Source: Breviolum minutum Mf 1.05b.01
Taxonomy: Eukaryota > Sar > Dinophyceae > Suessiales > Symbiodiniaceae
NCBI GenBank assembly: GCA_000507305.1
Contig: DF241653.1
Location: 1,839-65,838, forward strand
Direction: 5' to 3'
DNA: 64,000 nucleotides
Within the stretch, counting starts at the first letter, position 1; every line of letters starts with the position of its first letter. Made by a program: the position numbers and the translations under genes. The notes below the pieces were generated by a model. The model had not been told where the DNA came from and made no database searches. It saw only the letters and a program-made list of their open reading frames with translations. Shown piece after piece: positions 20,723 to 30,258 of this stretch.

Positions 20723-20891
20723 CAACTCACCCCCAAAAAAGCCAAAGGCGTTTTGAGGAGATTATTGTTGGTTTCAGAGACATGCCATGATGACAAGCTG
20801 TTTTGGTTTGTTGGGTATATAAGTAAATGCAAAAAAACATCACACATTTTATCAAGTTCAAGTATTTGGAGATTACTAGGGAAAAGGGGAC

Positions 20892-20994
20892 AGTTGGTGG
20901 TTTTGATTCAACCCATCTGAAAAATATGAGTCAAATTTGATCATTTCCCAAGTTTTGGGATGAAAATATGACAAATCTTTGAAACCACCACCTA
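20892..20994. mobile_element. F3 element
   Basis: Starts cagttggtggttttgattca (a small insertion in the left arm) and ends tttgaaaccaccacctag. Confidence 0.8.
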
Positions 20995-21354
20995 GACATT
21001 CAATGTACCTAAAAGTAATCCAACCCACCAAAATTTCTGATCACTGCACAGTTTTTGCCAAAAAAATTGCCACCACTTCAATGATAATGGCCACACACTT
21101 CCCTTCAAATTTTCACAGTCCAACTGCACCAACTAATGAACTGGAAACGTGAACCTTCCACTGAACCAACTGGATCTCAAAGGCAGTTTCCCCCCAAAAA
21201 ACAGCACAGCTTCCTTCAAAAGTCCCAGAATGGAAAAGCTAGCAAGAACTGGACGAAAATGGAGGTTCTTCGATTCGAAGAAAAAAAAAGATTGACTCAA
21301 AGGGTCGGTTTGGCTGCGGGTTTTCTGAGATGATTCCGAAAGTGTGCCATGAAG

Positions 21355-21567
21355 ATGAAAGAAAATGCACAGCAATGATTTCCACAAATCCTTGTTATGA
21401 AAGAAAATGCACAGCAATGATTTCCACAAATCATTGTTATGACAGAAAATGCAATGATTTCCACAAATCCTTGTTGTGAAAGAAATTGCACGGCAACGAT
21501 TTCCACAAATCCTTGTTATGAAAGAAAATGCACAGCAATGATTTCCACAAATCCTTGTTATGAAAGA
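21355..21567. repeat. 42-bp tandem repeat, about five copies
   Basis: The unit gaaagaaaatgcacagcaat, then gatttccacaaatccttgttat. The third copy lacks about six bases. Since 42 is a multiple of three, the minus strand stays open and encodes the 14-residue period HNKDLWKSLLCIFF. No splice or start context shows that it is translated. Confidence 0.9.
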
Positions 21568-21689
21568 AAATGTGGCCAATTGATGTGCATTTTGGGATGT
21601 GCATCTGGGGTTTTTTGATGTGCATTTTCCCCTATATCTTGGAAATCATTGCTGTGGCTGAGGTCCCTTCATAAAACTAGTGCGATCGA

Positions 21690-21790
21690 GTTGCTTGTTG
21701 CTGTTGTGGTTGTAGTGGTTGTGGTTGTAGTGGTTGTGGTTGTGGTGGTGGTTGTTGTGGTGGTGCTGGAGGTGGTGGAGGTTGTTGTGG
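21690..21790. repeat. Imperfect GTT/GTG-rich microsatellite
   Basis: gttgtggttgtagtggttgt and variants over about 100 bases. The minus strand gives a His/Asn run that forms the end of the adjacent coding patch. Confidence 0.85.
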
Positions 21791-21799
21791 CAGTGGAAA

Positions 21800-22258
21800 G
21801 TTGTAGTGGAGCACTCCTCTGGCAAGGGTCCGCGGAGTGAGTCCTGCCTGAGCGCATCAATAAAGGATCTCGTCTCCCCTTTGCCCTGTTTCTTAGCCTT
21901 GCTCTCCTTCTCCATAACATTGTGTTTATCAATTGGCCAATGCGTGTGCACCACCATTTCACCAACTATTTCTTGCAAAACCTCCGGTGCTTCTCGAAAA
22001 AGGCTTCTGCAAAGCCCGAGGCAAATTGTCTCGATCTTCTTCCAATCGTGACCACAACTCTCGAACTCTTGGCGGCACATCTTCCCGCGGCGCAAAGACA
22101 AAGTTCGGATGCCTGTCGAGAAATTCCTTTAAATTTCTGCGTGCTACCATGATGTTCGGAGCACGAACATTTTCCTTTCCCTTTCCTCTTCCTTTTCCTT
22201 GCCCTTGTCCTTTTCCTTTTCCAGATGCTTTTCCTTCCATAAAGGCTAATATGGACAT
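21800..22258 (-). CDS. Gly/Lys/Gln-rich coding patch with a frame change
   Basis: The upper part reads GKASGKGKGQGQGKGRGKGK, then MVARRNLKEFLDRHPNFVFA and REDVPPRVRELWSRLEEDRD. After NLPRAL the coding frame shifts: LFREAPEVLQEIVGEMVVHT, HWPIDKHNVMEKESKAKKQG, SFIDALRQDSLRGPLPEECS. Either a single-base indel or an unseen splice separates the halves. The second half runs into the microsatellite as a His/Asn tract. The basic low-complexity start resembles nucleic-acid-binding tails; no domain is recognisable. Could be a decayed gene. Confidence 0.5.
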
Positions 22259-22295
22259 AGGGATATCTCAAAAAAGGGCCGACACAAATGATACG

Positions 22296-22393
22296 TGAGA
22301 GAAGAAATCCTGCACCAGTTGGTAGGAAGTTTATCACATTATTTACAGGGTTTTATGCATCCCAGGTGGTGCAGGATTTCTTCTATCAACAGT
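22296..22393. mobile_element. F2 element
   Basis: gaagaaatcctgcaccagtt on the left, ggatttcttctatcaacagt on the right. The left terminal ctgttgatg is altered. Confidence 0.7.
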
Positions 22394-22634
22394 ATTGCTG
22401 GTTTCAAAACATCATTTCTGGAAATTACCAGGAAATTCAATCATCCCCTCAGCAAAACATGCTGATCCCTAGAATTTGCACGGCAAATGGTTACTATGTC
22501 ACACTTTGACTTGTAACCCACAGGATCTAATCGTGGCAAGTGGTTTAGTCAATGGGATTCTCGGGTGACTCGCAGCCCAAGTTCTACACTCCCTAAAACT
22601 AACAGCGAGTGAACACCTGTGAAAATAGGCCATC

Positions 22635-22770
22635 CCTACTTGGATGTCCCGTTGGAAGTTAGGATCAAAGGTTGGGATCAGTGGGTTATAACCCCAATAT
22701 ACCCCATTTACAAATAGGTTGTAACTTATTCACGAACCGTTCACTAACTTCCTGGGACATCCAAGTAGTC
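22635..22770. mobile_element. F11 inverted-repeat element
   Basis: Left acttggatgtcccgttggaa, right acttcctgggacatccaagt. Interior ggttataaccccaatatacc. An uninterrupted reference copy for this family. Confidence 0.85.
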
Positions 22771-23057
22771 TTCCAACCATCAATTTCAAGGTGCAAACTG
22801 TTAGTTTCATGGAGGGTATTTCACAGCTGCCTTCACGGTCATGACCCCCCCCCAAAAATATTGACTTAGACTTCCAGTGGATTCCCAGATGAATTTTTCA
22901 TGGTGACATACACCCCAAGTTATCAATAGCCTGCTGCTCCCTGTTTTTTTGGGAGTTTTTAAGGTAACAACAGCATGTAAAAAAGGACCCTTCTTGGGTT
23001 CACATTGGCTTCCTGTAAAGTTATACGACATTGCAGTTACAAAATCATGTCGCAAAC

Positions 23058-23134
23058 CTCATCCCACATATCCAACATAATCGCACCTGGAGTTTCTCCG
23101 TCTCGCCTGGCATTTTCTTGAAGAAAATCAACGT
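23058..23134 (-). CDS. Small exon with both splice sites
   Basis: Acceptor AATTCCAG and donor GATGAG|GTTTGC enclose 77 nt reading VDFLQENARRDGETPGAIML and DMWDE. One frame only is open across it. Acidic, possibly helical. Not recognised. Confidence 0.5.
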
Positions 23135-23844
23135 CTGGAATTAACCAACACGTCGAAAGATTACAGCCCTGAAAACTCACATGGCAAGCTGGAAAATCAG
23201 TTTTATTTTGTGCTAATTCTTAATCAAAGATACATCTTCAAATGGTTGTTCTTCCATTGTCATGCTAGTTTGTACTGGATAAATGCCATCATCATTCATG
23301 TATTCTAAAATTTTATGCCATTTCTTTGAAGTTGCTTTCCCTTACATGCACCAATCACATTTACATGAGCTTGGCTGAATTTGGTCATAAAATCGATCAA
23401 ATCGTGATGAATTCCACTTAAAGAAAAATTTGGTTTGGCTAAAAGGCAACAAAAACACTTTAAAAAACACCACCCCCCCCGAAAAAAAAACAGGACTCTG
23501 GTGAAATGTAGGGTTTCCTACGTCCCACAAGAATGGGAAGATTTCGTAAATCCCAAGCGCTGTCAATTTCTTTTTTGTTTGTACGTCAAGGGAGAGGTTT
23601 CGGAAAGCTTTTGAGAGGCGTTGATGGCGTTAGTGTTTCTGAATTTTCCCCAAACAAAACAATGGGGTGCTCAAATTGTTCGGGGTAGATGGCCTGGTTG
23701 GCTTTCTCTGGATTTCCAGTTGATAATACCTGGTTACCTGTACAGAAGGACAACTAAGAGAGTTTGAACCCCAACTTTTGGAGGGACAAGTAGGTCCACA
23801 GTCCTTGAGTCAGGCGGTCAGTATATTTCCATGTATATTTGGGT

Positions 23845-23957
23845 GTTTCCAAAAATAGGGGAAACACCCCCAAAATGGATGGTGAAAATAATGGAAAACC
23901 CTATTAAAATGGATGATTTGGGGGGTTTAAACCCACCATTTTTGGAAACACCCATTT
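23845..23957. mobile_element. F6 inverted-repeat element
   Basis: Left gggtgtttccaaaaataggg, right ccaccatttttggaaacacc, with aaaatggatggtgaaaataatgg inside split by a short A run. A second copy at 38354. Confidence 0.85.
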
Positions 23958-23998
23958 CAGAGATGCTGTTGGAAGAAATCCTTCACCAGTTGTTTTGT

Positions 23999-24095
23999 TT
24001 CCCATTTGGCCTGCGAGCGTTGAGACCGCCGGCCCGTTTCGTTCCGACGGCTGCGCGAGCGACCTCCCGGGCTGAGGGGTGTTGGTTGCTACCAT
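23999..24095 (-). CDS. Possible exon
   Basis: A GC-rich island. The minus-strand frame reads NTPQPGRSLAQPSERNGPAV and STLAGQMGN; a second frame (HPSAREVARAAVGTKRAGG) is equally open. Strand follows the local trend only. Confidence 0.3.
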
Positions 24096-24253
24096 TTTTT
24101 TGTGTTGGTTGCTACATGGCAAGAGGTGTTAACTCATGATTTTTGAAAGAACAACATCCTTCAAACACATCAAAAACAGTCAGTATGAATGTCATTCCCT
24201 CCAATTTTTTTTGGGAAGAAACTCGACAAGTTGAGATGTTTTTATGACTTTTT

Positions 24254-24455
24254 TTAATGAAATGATCCAACAAAAACCGAACTGCTGGATACAAATTCAC
24301 TTGAGAAGCTTGTTTTGTTGATTTGATGGCCTAGCATTTGGTATCCTAGTCCAACCATAGAAGTAGAGACAGGCGAATCTTGGCAATGACCAAGTAGCTG
24401 CAGTGATGGTTTGGAAAGGTGCCTCCTTTTTTTGCGAAAGCCATTTTTAGTATCC
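24254..24455 (-). CDS. Possible terminal exon, Ser-rich
   Basis: Reads NMDTKNGFRKKRRHLSKPSL, LGHCQDSPVSTSMVGLGYQM and KTSFSSEFVSSSSVFVGSFH before a stop. Adjacent to the F3 element at 24466. Support is composition only. Confidence 0.3.
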
Positions 24456-24465
24456 ATGTTACTCA

Positions 24466-24562
24466 TAGTTGGTGGTTTCAACCCAGTTGAAAAATATTGG
24501 GCAAAATGGGAATCTTCCCCAAGTAGGGCTGAACATCAAAAATATTTGAAACCACCACCTGG
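24466..24562. mobile_element. F3 element
   Basis: atagttggtggtttcaaccc to atttgaaaccaccacctgg. Confidence 0.8.
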
Positions 24563-24679
24563 ACTATTTCTGGGGTGATAAAGATCCGTATGAATAGCAT
24601 CCTAAAAAAAATACCATAGCATGCGAAACCCGCATCCAGAATGCTGGCTCGTCACCATCAGGATTGTTATGGTTCTAAA

Positions 24680-24970
24680 GGATGGGGGACCCCAACATAA
24701 ACCTGCATTTGCCACTGTCACTTGGTAAACAATACCATCCCAAATGAAACAAACATATTCGGAGAGGACACTGCGATTTTTGCTTCACTACATACCCAAC
24801 TGTCAACACACTGAGAGATGCGTTGACGTACCATGCTGCACAAACTCCGGCGAAAACTGGCTCTTGATAAGAAAAATCCATGCGAATCGAAATTGACTAG
24901 TGTTTCGGTGCCAAGGGCCAAATTTATTGTTTTGCACCGGATCTTTGTTCAGCAGCAGTATTTTAATACC
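24680..24970 (-). CDS. Coding island, frame uncertain
   Basis: Three minus-strand frames are open here. The best reads SYQEPVFAGVCAAWYVNASL, SVLTVGYVVKQKSQCPLRIC and LFHLGWYCLPSDSGKCRF, with a hydrophobic stretch. Another reads ALGTETLVNFDSHGFFLSRA and CSMVRQRISQCVDSWVCSEA. The frames may be joined by splicing I cannot place. Confidence 0.35.
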
Positions 24971-25326
24971 ATTATAGGATCCCCGATCCGGAAAAAAAAA
25001 CATGTCATGCGGTTTTCCCTTCCCTCCCAAGCGGTATATGCTATTAACTTCTTTTTTACTTGGGGAAAAATCCATGACATTTCCCGTTTTTATGTTGTTC
25101 ATTTGGAAGGTCATGGATTTTGTGATGGAACAATTGTATAAACTTTTTCATTTCGATTCCCATCTGAATGAATGCTTTTGGATTGAACATGAAAATCCTA
25201 GGTCCCAAAAACAGCTGCAAACGTGAAGCATACCGAGGCAAACCCCCTGACAGAAAAGGTTTCACTTTTGAGTTACAGTAACTTCCCCGAAAACTAACGA
25301 ATGTCCCCTGAAAAAATCGCGGGAAG

Positions 25327-25440
25327 ACAAACCCTCAGGGAACTAGCATAATATCCCACCTTAGGAAGTTCGGAAAATAATCTTCAAAATTGCCTTTTCA
25401 AGAGATAGGTTAATTTCAGGGAGTGAAACCTTTCCTTGTG
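25327..25440. mobile_element. F7 element
   Basis: ccctcagggaactagcataa on the left, taggttaatttcagggagtg on the right, interior gaagttcggaaaataatc. An adjacent outer pair (gaaaactaacgaatgtcccc / ggggaacattcgttagtttc, 25291-25480) encloses it, so it seems nested in an F8-type element. Confidence 0.65.
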
Positions 25441-25607
25441 AAATGGTCCCTTTTTTAGGGGAACATTCGTTAGTTTCCGGGGGTCTAATCTTTGAACGTT
25501 TTTCCGAAGGTTCAAAACCTGGGAAAAATCCCTATGTTACTTTTTCCATGGGAGTGTTATTGATTAATTGGTAGCTATTGGAACGGTTGCTTTTTGGGGG
25601 TGGTCCC

Positions 25608-25754
25608 ACTTGGAGGATCATACCAGTTAGTAAGTGATCAGTAACTATGATTAGCAAGTCCCCTAACTGGGGTTGTTCCCCTTCCAAATGGATTAAACAA
25701 ATCATAAATGGGGGTGGCCCTAACTACTTACGATACCTGGGATGATCCTCCAAG
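25608..25754. mobile_element. F1 element
   Basis: cttggaggatcataccagtt to cctgggatgatcctccaag, interior agtccccta / ccatttggaa variants. Confidence 0.8.
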
Positions 25755-25801
25755 CACCACGGCAGGGGGTGGTTGGTTCACCCGGTTTTTACAGCTTCAA
25801 C

Positions 25802-25889
25802 AGTCGATGATTTCTTCCGGAAGCTTTGCCTGGATATCAATTCCACAAGCAGGAATCAGGAGGGTCGCGTGTTTTTGTGGGTATGTCTT
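25802..25889 (-). CDS. Small exon with both splice sites
   Basis: Acceptor TAAATTTTCAG and donor GACT|GTTGAA enclose an open frame reading KTYPQKHATLLIPACGIDIQ and AKLPEEIID. The other frames close. The donor is weak. Not recognised. Confidence 0.45.
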
Positions 25890-26559
25890 CTGAAAATTTA
25901 CATCCGGGTAACGTGTGGATACCCAAGCATCAAATCACCCAACAATTGAAAGGAGTTATCTTTTTCAAATTCCCAAGACCTTTCTGAATTTTCTACACGA
26001 GAAGTAAGATAGCAACATACTGTTGGGCGCTTCAGAAATCGAGCAGTCTAGAGTTGAGGCTTGGACCATCTCACACGAAAAAAAGGGCTTCAAAAAGATA
26101 TCCCAGGTGTTTAGCCCAGATTTCTTTCATTTATTCAAATTTTTTGGTTCAAAAAAACTCGCTCCAGACTTGATTTGGGGGATTTGGTAGATATCCTCCC
26201 TGAAACGAACAACAAAAGTCCATGAAAAGAGGCCCGTATTCATCATTTTGGGAGATTTCATCTTCAAACCATCAAAATCTAAGGGGTTTTTGATTATATG
26301 GCCATGTTTCTGATTTTTGTGGACCCCGTTGGTTTTTGCCCCAGTTTTCGACCGCCCACCTCGATGAGGGGACCTTGCGCATGAGGGGAAGGCATGGGTC
26401 CACGATGTGGCAGGGTCGATCAAGTCCTTATATTGAGGATGGTCATCCGATCTTTAATAGGGGATCCATGGGGATCCTTGTAATGGGTATATAAGTCCTT
26501 ACTATTGGGTTGATGATCATGCCCTACTATATGGGAATCATGGGAGTTTAGACCCTAGC

Positions 26560-26675
26560 ACATTCATTACATTACCAACCCAAACAATGCACCATTCAGT
26601 GGGAATCTTTCAAATTAACCGATACCTTTGCATTGTTTGATCCCTCCCAAATGGGTAATTTAACAATCCCCCGGT
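26560..26675. mobile_element. F12 element
   Basis: cattacattaccaacccaaa to gggtaatttaacaatccccc, with gtgggaatctttcaaattaacc inside. Confidence 0.55.
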
Positions 26676-26689
26676 GTATATTGGGGATG

Positions 26690-26849
26690 AAATATGCTGC
26701 TGCTACGGGCCTAAGCGATGAACTGTAATAATCTTGGTGAATTCTAAGGGCACAACGGCAAAATCTGACATGTTTCAATTGGGATTCAAAGCTGACGCGC
26801 ATGTTGTTACTGGGGGCACTGGTATTGTTGCTACCTTGTCCTGGTAGCT
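26690..26849 (-). CDS. Probable exon, unknown protein
   Basis: Reads KELPGQGSNNTSAPSNNMRV, SFESQLKHVRFCRCALRIHQ and DYYSSSLRPVAAAYFIPNIH, ending next to an F12 element. Ser/Asn-rich linker then a more ordered stretch. The ends are not fixed: AGAG|CTACC is a possible acceptor. Confidence 0.4.
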
Positions 26850-27072
26850 CTTTTACTTGGGAGTTTCAAAGGTGGTAAATCCAAGTGAAACAACGATAAT
26901 ACAATTAAACAATCTAAATCTCAAAACAAAAAAACAGAAACCATGGCATACGCGCATCGTTTTGCTGAGACCCACTATAGTGTGCGCCGTTTCCGGCTTC
27001 CGGTCAGGGGTCTGCCCTTCCCATCACGGCGATCCAAGCTGAGCGTCAATCTTATCATCTCAACCTGCCATG

Positions 27073-27195
27073 ACCTGCCAATGCCAGGGAGTTTGGCGCA
27101 TTTTAGATGGGTCCACGTTCGGTATCACGGCCAGCACCTCTGGATCGATAGCAGTAGCTGATCCCCCGCGAGTGAAGACGTTCTTCAGACATAGA
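27073..27195 (-). CDS. Probable exon
   Basis: Reads KNVFTRGGSATAIDPEVLAV, IPNVDPSKMRQTPWHWQVMA to a donor GGCAG|GTTGAG. Immediately downstream of the 27264-27442 exon, from which it is separated by a segment with an acceptor TTTCCACAG. Not recognised. Confidence 0.45.
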
Positions 27196-27263
27196 GTCAT
27201 AAACAACACCTTCAAAAAAAGCTTTCAATATCAACATCTGTGGAAATAAACCAAGACAGACCG

Positions 27264-27442
27264 AAACATTCGCAACACATTTTCCCAATTGCGACGTTGC
27301 CCCGGGACATCCTCTCTGCTACGTCGGCGGATAGTGCTTTGTACTCAGGGTCCCAGGTTACTCCCTGCTCGTCAAGGATCTCGGCCCCTACGTCAGCCAT
27401 GGCTGAGGTCAGATCTAATGGAGCACGTGAGTCAATGGCCAT
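27264..27442 (-). CDS. Probable exon
   Basis: Reads MAIDSRAPLDLTSAMADVGA, EILDEQGVTWDPEYKALSAD and VAERMSRGNVAIGK. The Met is an ATG and may be a true start. Acidic and amphipathic. A short intron, about 41 nt, GTGTTG to TTCCACAG, may follow. Not recognised. Confidence 0.5.
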
Positions 27443-28522
27443 GGTTGGTGTGGTCAGGAAGCTTTAAATCTCAGCCAAAAAAAGATTGTTTTAATTTGGA
27501 GGGTCATGACCTTTGAGTTTGAAAAATCACCTTTTTCTGTAGCTAACTGTTGTTTTTTTTTCCAAGAAAAAGGTGCAAGTGAAAACATGGATTCTTTTTT
27601 CCAAATAGGGGTGCCTTGTATTTCTGAAACCACCATTTACAGTAGAGATTCTTAGTGATTGACTGAGAAATGGATGATCTTTCGGTTTTGCACGTTCCCT
27701 CAAGTGACGATCAAACCCACTTCCTTCGGGGCGCACTAACCATCATCCTCCCTGCCGCGATTTTGAAAAAAACGTCGCCTCTTTGTGCGGCGACTCGCAC
27801 TTTTAGCCTCGGGTCAGCGGAAAAATCCTTGAAATCCTGCCGGGTCCTTTAAGGCCATTGATCGTAATGGTCTTTCTGGAAAAAAAACACACACATGATT
27901 TTTTCAGTAGGGATTTGCATAATCAACAATTCAACAATTCTTTGTATGGCTTTTATAAAAACCTCAAAAAAGGTGTTTAGTGGTATATCCTCATGGGTTT
28001 TTGAAGGGGGTCCAGTGGTAGAATCCCCTAAAAAATCACCAAAAAAAAGAAACACATCCTTTGGCTATTTCCCATTGCCATCTTCGGATCGTTTTCAACC
28101 AACCTCCGATCCTCCAATAAAAACCCCTCAAAAAGCGTCAAAGTGACCGCAGCCCCTGGAATTGGTGGTATGGCCTGGCAATTTCTGGGCATCTCGGGAG
28201 ATTGGTGTGACCAATTGCGGCGACCGGAACCCCCTAGGGAGGTTTCCAACCACGACATTTTGAGGAAGCAACGACTTTCCGGCTGTAGAGAAATGAGGGT
28301 TTTGAACGATTTTGGCCGGCCAAATCAAAAACCCTGGTTTCACCACCAATATTTAGATCCAGCGGATTGTATCATTTAGTAGCACTTCGCTTCTGAACAT
28401 GTTTTTTGGCGACAAATCGTACCCTGGAAATGTGTCATCTTTTTTTGAGGGAACCCGACAAAAGCCCAACTTCAACCAGCTTTTTTCAATGGATGTTTGC
28501 CGATTTCCAACCATTTCCCAAC

Positions 28523-28729
28523 TTAAACAATTTGGTTCATCAGCATCCAAACTGACATGGGACTGGTATATTCTACCAATGAATTCACCATTAAAATCAA
28601 GCGAATCCCATGTAAGTAAATTAATCCCAACATGGTTTTTCCCTGAAAAATCAGTCCCTGGATTTCAGGAGATGAACCGAACGGCTGGACACCATCATTT
28701 GCGGTTTGTTTCCGTTGGGATTTACCCGT
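28523..28729 (-). CDS. Gene G1, terminal exon
   Basis: Joins in phase after removal of the F4 element at 28730-28879. Reads TGKSQRKQTANDGVQPFGSS, PEIQGLIFQGKTMLGLIYLH, GIRLILMVNSLVEYTSPMSV and WMLMNQIV, then TAA at 28523-28525. The length, 207 nt, is an exact number of codons. A hydrophobic stretch (MLGLIYLHGIRLILMVNSL) could be a membrane helix. An internal donor TTAATG|GTGAAT could shorten it. Confidence 0.55.
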   Translation of the reverse strand, partial: TGKSQRKQTANDGVQPFGSSPEIQGLIFQGKTMLGLIYLHGIRLILMVNSLVEYTSPMSVWMLMNQIV

Positions 28730-28879
28730 CTGTACATAATGGGCCCAAAAACCCCACTTATTTCAATGGGGTGAAATGGGACCCCTGTAAATGACCTTAT
28801 AAATAAGTAATTGGGGTTATAACCCCAATCAAAAGTGGAGTTATGGCACCCTACTTAAAAGTGGTTTTCCGGTGCCCAC
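28730..28879 (-). mobile_element. F4 element acting as a G1 intron
   Basis: The minus strand starts GTGGGCACC and ends TTATGTACAG, so a 150-nt GT-AG intron coincides with the F4 element. The F4 terminal repeat TACAAGGTGGGCCC places the donor after its ACAAG (here ACAAA). Interior has the family's ggggttataaccccaat. Both flanking exons are in phase 0. Confidence 0.65.
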
Positions 28880-29068
28880 TTTGTGATGTGCATGTTTGTG
28901 TCGTTTTCGCCAATTCGTTTTGAGATCTGATTCTCCTAAACAGAAGCTATGTATGCAGGGCCCCCGCCTGCCGTGATCCACGACCTTTGCCCTTGAAACC
29001 TTAGCGGCTTCAACGAATTCGCAGGTTGTTGAAAAAAACTGAAGCACCCAGGGTTTCCACAGTGGCAC
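28880..29068 (-). CDS. Gene G1 exon bounded by F2 and F4
   Basis: Exactly 63 codons, open from the F2 end (CATCAACAG|) to the F4 start (CACAAA|GTGGGC). Reads VPLWKPWVLQFFSTTCEFVE, AAKVSRAKVVDHGRRGPCIH, SFCLGESDLKTNWRKRHKHA, HHK. The end is strongly basic and continues as TGKSQRK in the next exon, consistent with one charged linker. No known domain. Confidence 0.6.
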
Positions 29069-29193
29069 CTGTTGATGGTTCAGAAATCCCAAACAACCAC
29101 CGTTTGGATGTTGCTAAAACCCGTCGTAGATAATATGTAAATAATGAATATTTACCATATCAACTGGTGCAGGATTTCTGAACCATCAACAGT
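29069..29193 (-). mobile_element. F2 element acting as a G1 intron
   Basis: Ends TACTGTTGATGG and CCATCAACA are flanked by a 6-bp duplication GGTGCC. On the minus strand a 122-nt intron, 29069-29190, runs from CT|GTTGATGG to CATCAACAG. Interior carries the family's gtaaataatgaatatttacc palindrome. Confidence 0.75.
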
Positions 29194-29223
29194 AGGCACC
29201 ACCATTTTCAACACATGATCCCT
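29191..29223 (-). CDS. Gene G1, short exon
   Basis: Eleven codons, RDHVLKMVVPT, between a weak acceptor CGTGTAG and the F2 donor. Phase 0 at both ends. Removing one GGTGCC copy and the element restores ATG GTG GTG CCA CTG TGG (MVVPLW), a natural reading through the insertion site. The 29224-29727 interval would be one 504-nt intron. Confidence 0.45.
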
Positions 29224-29727
29224 CTACACGTTAGATGGATGATTGCTACAAAGCCGAAAGGAAAAAGTATTGAAATACACCTGGTGGGTTCACCAACATC
29301 AAAAAAACATGTGGCAGGTTGGACTTCCAAAGTATCCTCGAGGTTTAAAAAAATGGGAGAACCTGGATAGTAACAGCTGACTTTTTTTGGGGCTTTCCAA
29401 TGTTGATGGAAAGTTGCTGTTTTCCAGTTGCTTAAGAATCATAGCTATGGAATTTTGATTGCAATCAAAATCCACTGGGCCTAATGTGATTGGAGAAACG
29501 ATGGATGCTGCACAAACCCCCTTCTGGCCAGTGGCCTCTTATTGAATGGAGGGGATTGTAAAACTCATATATTCCCACTGGGGATTCATGGCTACTAAAA
29601 ACGGAGACCGCTCACAGTGCTAACAACGTTGGAACGCAAATGCAGTGCAACCAGTTGGAATGGTGAAACACTATGACCAAATTTAAGTTTATTAAAACAA
29701 CCAGTTTACGGGATTTTCTTCATCAAC

Positions 29728-29910
29728 AGTACTAAGTTCATAATCAGTGCATAAAGCAGAGGACCTTCCATTTTGGTAGGTCAACAAAAAACCAACAAAG
29801 AAAACAATCCACTTCCAATTCGCCGCGCAAATCCCATTCAGGTCCGACAATGACCCACTGGAGGTGGCATGAGTTCTTATGAGAATGTCTTGTGCTGTAT
29901 CCATAATTAA
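29728..29910 (-). CDS. Gene G1 exon with hydrophobic segment
   Basis: 61 codons in phase 0, starting at the F3 acceptor (CCAATTAG|) and ending where a broken F2 copy begins (AGTACT|GTTGATG). Reads LIMDTAQDILIRTHATSSGS, LSDLNGICAANWKWIVFFVG and FLLTYQNGRSSALCTDYELS. WIVFFVGFLL is a possible membrane segment. Not recognised. Confidence 0.6.
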
Positions 29911-30010
29911 CTAATTGGCGGTTGAACCAACCCATGAAAAAAATGCTCGTCAAATTATCCAATTCCCTAAGTTTCGGGGTGAAAATGAAAAATATTTGAA
30001 ACCACCACCC
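29911..30010 (-). mobile_element. F3 element acting as a G1 intron
   Basis: Flanked by a 6-bp duplication AATTAA. A 98-nt GT-AG intron, 29911-30008, runs GTGGTGG to CCAATTAG on the minus strand and joins exons in phase 0. Twelve extra nucleotides (Asp-Trp-Leu-Ile) stay in the message. Confidence 0.75.
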
Positions 30011-30071
30011 AATCAATTAAAGCACCGACAAGGTCAGCCAGCATGATGTAATCGAACAACTCGCAGCTTTG
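30009..30071 (-). CDS. Gene G1 exon
   Basis: 21 codons, QSCELFDYIMLADLVGALID plus W. In phase 0 with the next exon (LIMDTAQ...) across F3, and with the previous exon (...SGPSHRFHK) across a 49-nt GT-AG intron at 30072-30120 (GTTACAAG to CATTTCGAG). Hydrophobic. Confidence 0.6.
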
Positions 30072-30120
30072 CTCGAAATGTATACATATACTTAAACACA
30101 CTAATGGACCTGCTTGTAAC

Positions 30121-30258
30121 TTTATGGAATCTATGGGAAGGACCAGATTGATGAACCAAGACCTGAATAACCGACATCACATCTTCAAAATCTCTCAAGT
30201 GTTTGGACACCATGGGAGACACTTTTCGATTCCTCCCCACTTTTCTCAAAAACACCGG
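30121..30258 (-). CDS. Gene G1, most upstream exon seen
   Basis: Reads FLRKVGRNRKVSPMVSKHLR, DFEDVMSVIQVLVHQSGPSH and RFHK to the donor AAA|GTTACA. The 5' end is not fixed. The patch AACCGCCGGTG at its start also occurs beside the exon at 47154. Amphipathic helix likely. Not recognised. Confidence 0.5.

Noticed and set aside
21355-21567. Tandem repeat as a translated protein
   Set aside because: Open frame only, with no start, splice or flanking coding support; kept as a repeat.
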